Shown here piece by piece: positions 62,398 to 64,000 of a DNA stretch of 64,000 bases (positions are counted from its first letter, which is position 1; each line of letters starts with the position of its first letter). The notes under the pieces are model-generated. The model searched no databases and was not told the origin of the DNA. It was given only the letters and a program-made list of their open reading frames with translations. The stretch comes from Bacteroidota bacterium (lineage in GTDB: Bacteria > Bacteroidota > Bacteroidia > Chitinophagales > Chitinophagaceae), in NCBI GenBank assembly GCA_018266455.1, contig JAFEAJ010000026.1, forward strand, positions 1 through 64,000, read 5' to 3'. Made by a program: the position numbers and the translations under genes.

Positions 62398-62961
62398 TTA
62401 AACGATAAAATCAGGAGGCTGTTCATCAGTGCAAGAGCAACAATAAGAGAGGGGCTCCGTATAAGAAAACAATGGTTTGGAAATGAAGGCGCTGAATTTG
62501 TTTAGCGCTATAATATCATTTGATGTATAGTTGTCAGTGGAAAAAAATTTGGAAAAATTTTTGTGCGAGCTTGTTTTTTTAGCCTGGTTATCTGGCTGGA
62601 GGTCGGTTACCAGTTTGAAGAATTCATTTTTTGCTTCGTTCAGTTGCATCTTTGGTTTGTTAGGGATGCACAGCATTTCCAGCGTATCATTAAATACCCT
62701 GCGTTTTACATATTTATAAGCAACGCCATTTATTTCAATTTGCCCATCCGCCCGCTCAAAATTTTTGGAGGTATTATAATATGCCAGGTGCGTAACAGGA
62801 ACTTTAATAGAAACCAATTGTGTTTCATCATAGCTGTTGTTGTCCAACAAGGCTTCAAAATGCACATCAGACCTTTTCTCCATATAGGCCATAAAAAACC
62901 TGTAACCTGCCCAATTGAACAGGAGCATCGCAAGCAGAAGTATGGTGCTAAATTGCCTCAA
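62398..62961 (-). CDS. Unknown exported/membrane-anchored protein, paralogue B
   Basis: 187 residues. Signal or anchor MRQFSTILLLAMLLFNWAGY, then the same domain as paralogue A: DNNSYDETQLVSIKVPVTHL, FERADGQIEINGVAYKYVKR, FNDTLEMLCIPNKP and NEFFKLVTDLQPDNQAKK. The C-terminus ends in a cysteine-rich, acidic tail (YCCSCTDEQPPDFIV), possibly a metal or thiol site. It is the first gene of the ten-gene unit. Function is not known; conservation with paralogue A argues for a real, selected role. Confidence 0.7.
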   Translation of the reverse strand: MRQFSTILLLAMLLFNWAGYRFFMAYMEKRSDVHFEALLDNNSYDETQLVSIKVPVTHLAYYNTSKNFERADGQIEINGVAYKYVKRRVFNDTLEMLCIPNKPKMQLNEAKNEFFKLVTDLQPDNQAKKTSSHKNFSKFFSTDNYTSNDIIALNKFSAFISKPLFSYTEPLSYCCSCTDEQPPDFIV

Positions 62962-63156
62962 ACTGAAATAAAAGTAATGGAATTTGCTTTAATGATGGTA
63001 AAAATTTCAGGTGCCATTTTAATACTCCATAATGGCGGCACTCTATTGAAGAAGCGATGTTTTGGTTGCAGGGACAGGTTTGGCAATTTTGCGCACAACC
63101 ATATTTCCCTTTAGTTGCTGTTCGATATAAATAGCAGTATGCATGTGAACCTACTT
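62962..63156. promoter_or_regulatory. Likely promoter region of the CMD/SusCD unit
   Basis: 195 bp between the first gene of the minus-strand unit and the second MITE-like element. No perfect TAnnTTTG is visible on the minus strand (TACTTTTA is a near match). A 33-codon minus-strand frame at 63043-63144 is present but unsupported. The MITE-like element could affect expression from here. Confidence 0.35.
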
Positions 63157-63309
63157 AGATGCTGTCTAAAAATGATTTCAAGAAGTTCATATAACAACGG
63201 TTCAACTTTTCCAAAGCTTGTAATTGATTATAAATCGGGCAATCCTGTATGAACTTTGAAAAAGATTAAGCCTATTGGTTGTTCGGGCAATCATTTTTAG
63301 GCAGCGCCT
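63157..63309. mobile_element. MITE-like element, copy 2
   Basis: 153 bp with terminal inverted repeats. The left end 63157-63177 is AGATGCTGTCTAAAAATGATT. The right end 63289-63309, read on the minus strand, is AGGCGCTGCCTAAAAATGATT; 18 of 21 positions match. The internal AACTTTTCCAAAGC at 63204-63217 sits at the same offset (within one base) as in copy 1 at 6284-6437. The two copies have otherwise diverged, so insertion is not recent. Confidence 0.65.
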
Positions 63310-63640
63310 GGTAAATGAAAATACCCGGTATTGAACGGCTCGCCTCTCTCAAATGTTTCACTTTCTTCCCCCCCGAAGCTTTGCAATGGCAGCTCGCTGA
63401 ACGGGGTACCGGAAATGATACCTGGATGGAATTGATGAGGGGTGAAAAAAGCTTCATGCTTCTTGTTGGCGGGTATTCTTTCTTTGATAAATGGCTGTAT
63501 TGAATACACAAATCGCTGTGCTTTCAAACAAATGCCGGGCAGGGGCTCATGGCTGAAAACTATCTTGTTGGTGATGCCTCAATTCGCTGCGTTTTCCCTA
63601 TCTTTGCAGCCCGCTTAAAAAAACCGGCGGGATTATTATT
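63310..63640. other. Intergenic region upstream of rpsA
   Basis: 331 bp. Overlapping short frames exist on both strands (63315-63503 plus; 63272-63527 minus), but none has convincing protein-like features. TATCTTTG at 63599-63606 matches the -7 consensus TAnnTTTG and would start rpsA transcription about 30 bp before its ATG. Confidence 0.45.
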
Positions 63641-64000
63641 ATGTCAGAAAACAATATTGTTAACCCAAACGCTGAAGCCCAGGAACTGGCTGCTGTTGCA
63701 GAGGTTACAGCGACAACAAATGCACCCGGGCAAAGAACAGAGGAACTGCAGGCCCCCACTGCCCATGATGATTTTGACTGGAGCATCGACAAGCGCAATG
63801 TGGCTGCTTATTCAAAAGACGAAAAAGAAAAGTACGAAAAAGTTTACGAAAAAACTTTCGTTACCATTACCGACAGCGAGCTGGTCAAAGGCATCGTGGT
63901 GGCGCTCACCAAAACGGATGTTGTGGTGAACATCGGTTTTAAAAGCGATGGCCTTGTTTCACTGAATGAATTCCGCGATGTGCCCAATTTAAAAGTGGGC
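63641..64000 (+). CDS. rpsA: 30S ribosomal protein S1 (partial, N-terminal 120 residues)
   Basis: From ATG 63641 the frame is open to the right edge. A low-complexity Ala/Glu/Thr leader of about 40 residues, usual for Bacteroidota S1, is followed by DDFDWSIDKRNVAAYSKDEK and then the first S1 domain from about residue 78 (LVKGIVVALTKTDVVVNIGF). S1 binds mRNA on the 30S subunit; in Bacteroidota it helps initiate at mRNAs that lack Shine-Dalgarno sequences. The rest of the gene lies outside the window. Confidence 0.93.
   Translation, partial: MSENNIVNPNAEAQELAAVAEVTATTNAPGQRTEELQAPTAHDDFDWSIDKRNVAAYSKDEKEKYEKVYEKTFVTITDSELVKGIVVALTKTDVVVNIGFKSDGLVSLNEFRDVPNLKVG

Noticed and set aside
63043..63144. 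33-codon minus-strand frame upstream of the CMD unit, starting MHTAIYIEQQ
   Set aside because: Peptide-like, but no ribosome-binding evidence or recognisable similarity; could be chance in a short open stretch.
63315..63503. 62-residue plus-strand frame upstream of rpsA, with overlapping minus-strand frames
   Set aside because: Competing frames of similar length on both strands and no recognisable features; more likely intergenic.
1..64000. CRISPR arrays, rRNA operons, prophage or transposase genes
   Set aside because: None seen on either strand; the only mobile-element signs are the two short MITE-like segments.

Overview
The window looks like a chromosomal segment of a Bacteroidota bacterium, most plausibly a Chitinophagaceae-like member. 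Supporting signs are a SusC/SusD outer-membrane pair, a stand-alone TonB-dependent receptor, a T9SS C-terminal sorting domain, an ECF sigma factor paired with a beta-barrel protein, a GSII-type glutamine synthetase, a eukaryotic-type NADP isocitrate dehydrogenase, TAnnTTTG-like -7 promoter elements, and an almost complete lack of Shine-Dalgarno sequences. Assignments come from reading motifs by eye; no database search was run.

Layout. 1-10.4 kb: end of an unidentified gene, a VTT-like membrane protein, proline synthesis (proA, proB), glutamine synthetase, an acetate transporter, a steroid 5-alpha-reductase-like protein, a cytochrome c lipoprotein, two lipocalin-like lipoproteins and endonuclease III. 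10.5-19.4 kb is a glucose/glycogen block: ROK glucokinase and a FucP-type sugar transporter on the minus strand, then divergent glgA-glgC, a maltose-type transporter and a GH13 amylase. 19.5-30.6 kb: methyltransferase, tRNA-Met, icd, GT-C glycosyltransferase, Crp-like regulator, mntR-mntH (with a palindromic operator) and an alpha-glucan phosphorylase. 30.7-43.9 kb: Rieske protein, ECF sigma with barrel protein, FKBP isomerase, thioesterase, DUF4197 protein, sdhC-sdhA without an adjacent sdhB, a glycine-rich T9SS cargo, a small gene with a strong Shine-Dalgarno, a membrane-anchored MutS-like ATPase and a 51-residue membrane protein. 44.2-52.4 kb: 4-alpha-glucanotransferase, two exported proteins, a TonB-dependent receptor and a dipeptide epimerase.

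52.5-63.0 kb is the most unusual part. A ten-gene minus-strand run encodes four paralogous carboxymuconolactone-decarboxylase/AhpD-like proteins, all with C59-x-x-C62-x3-H66, a half-size MetE-like zinc methyltransferase, an MFS transporter, SusC, SusD and two paralogous membrane-anchored proteins of unknown function. It reads as an uptake-plus-thiol-chemistry system for an unknown, perhaps sulfur-containing, compound. rpsA begins at the right edge.

Two related 153-154 bp elements with about 21 bp terminal inverted repeats (6284-6437 and 63157-63309) look like MITEs. Other points for follow-up are a phosphorylase whose expected PLP-lysine position is threonine and a highly structured leader upstream of glgA.
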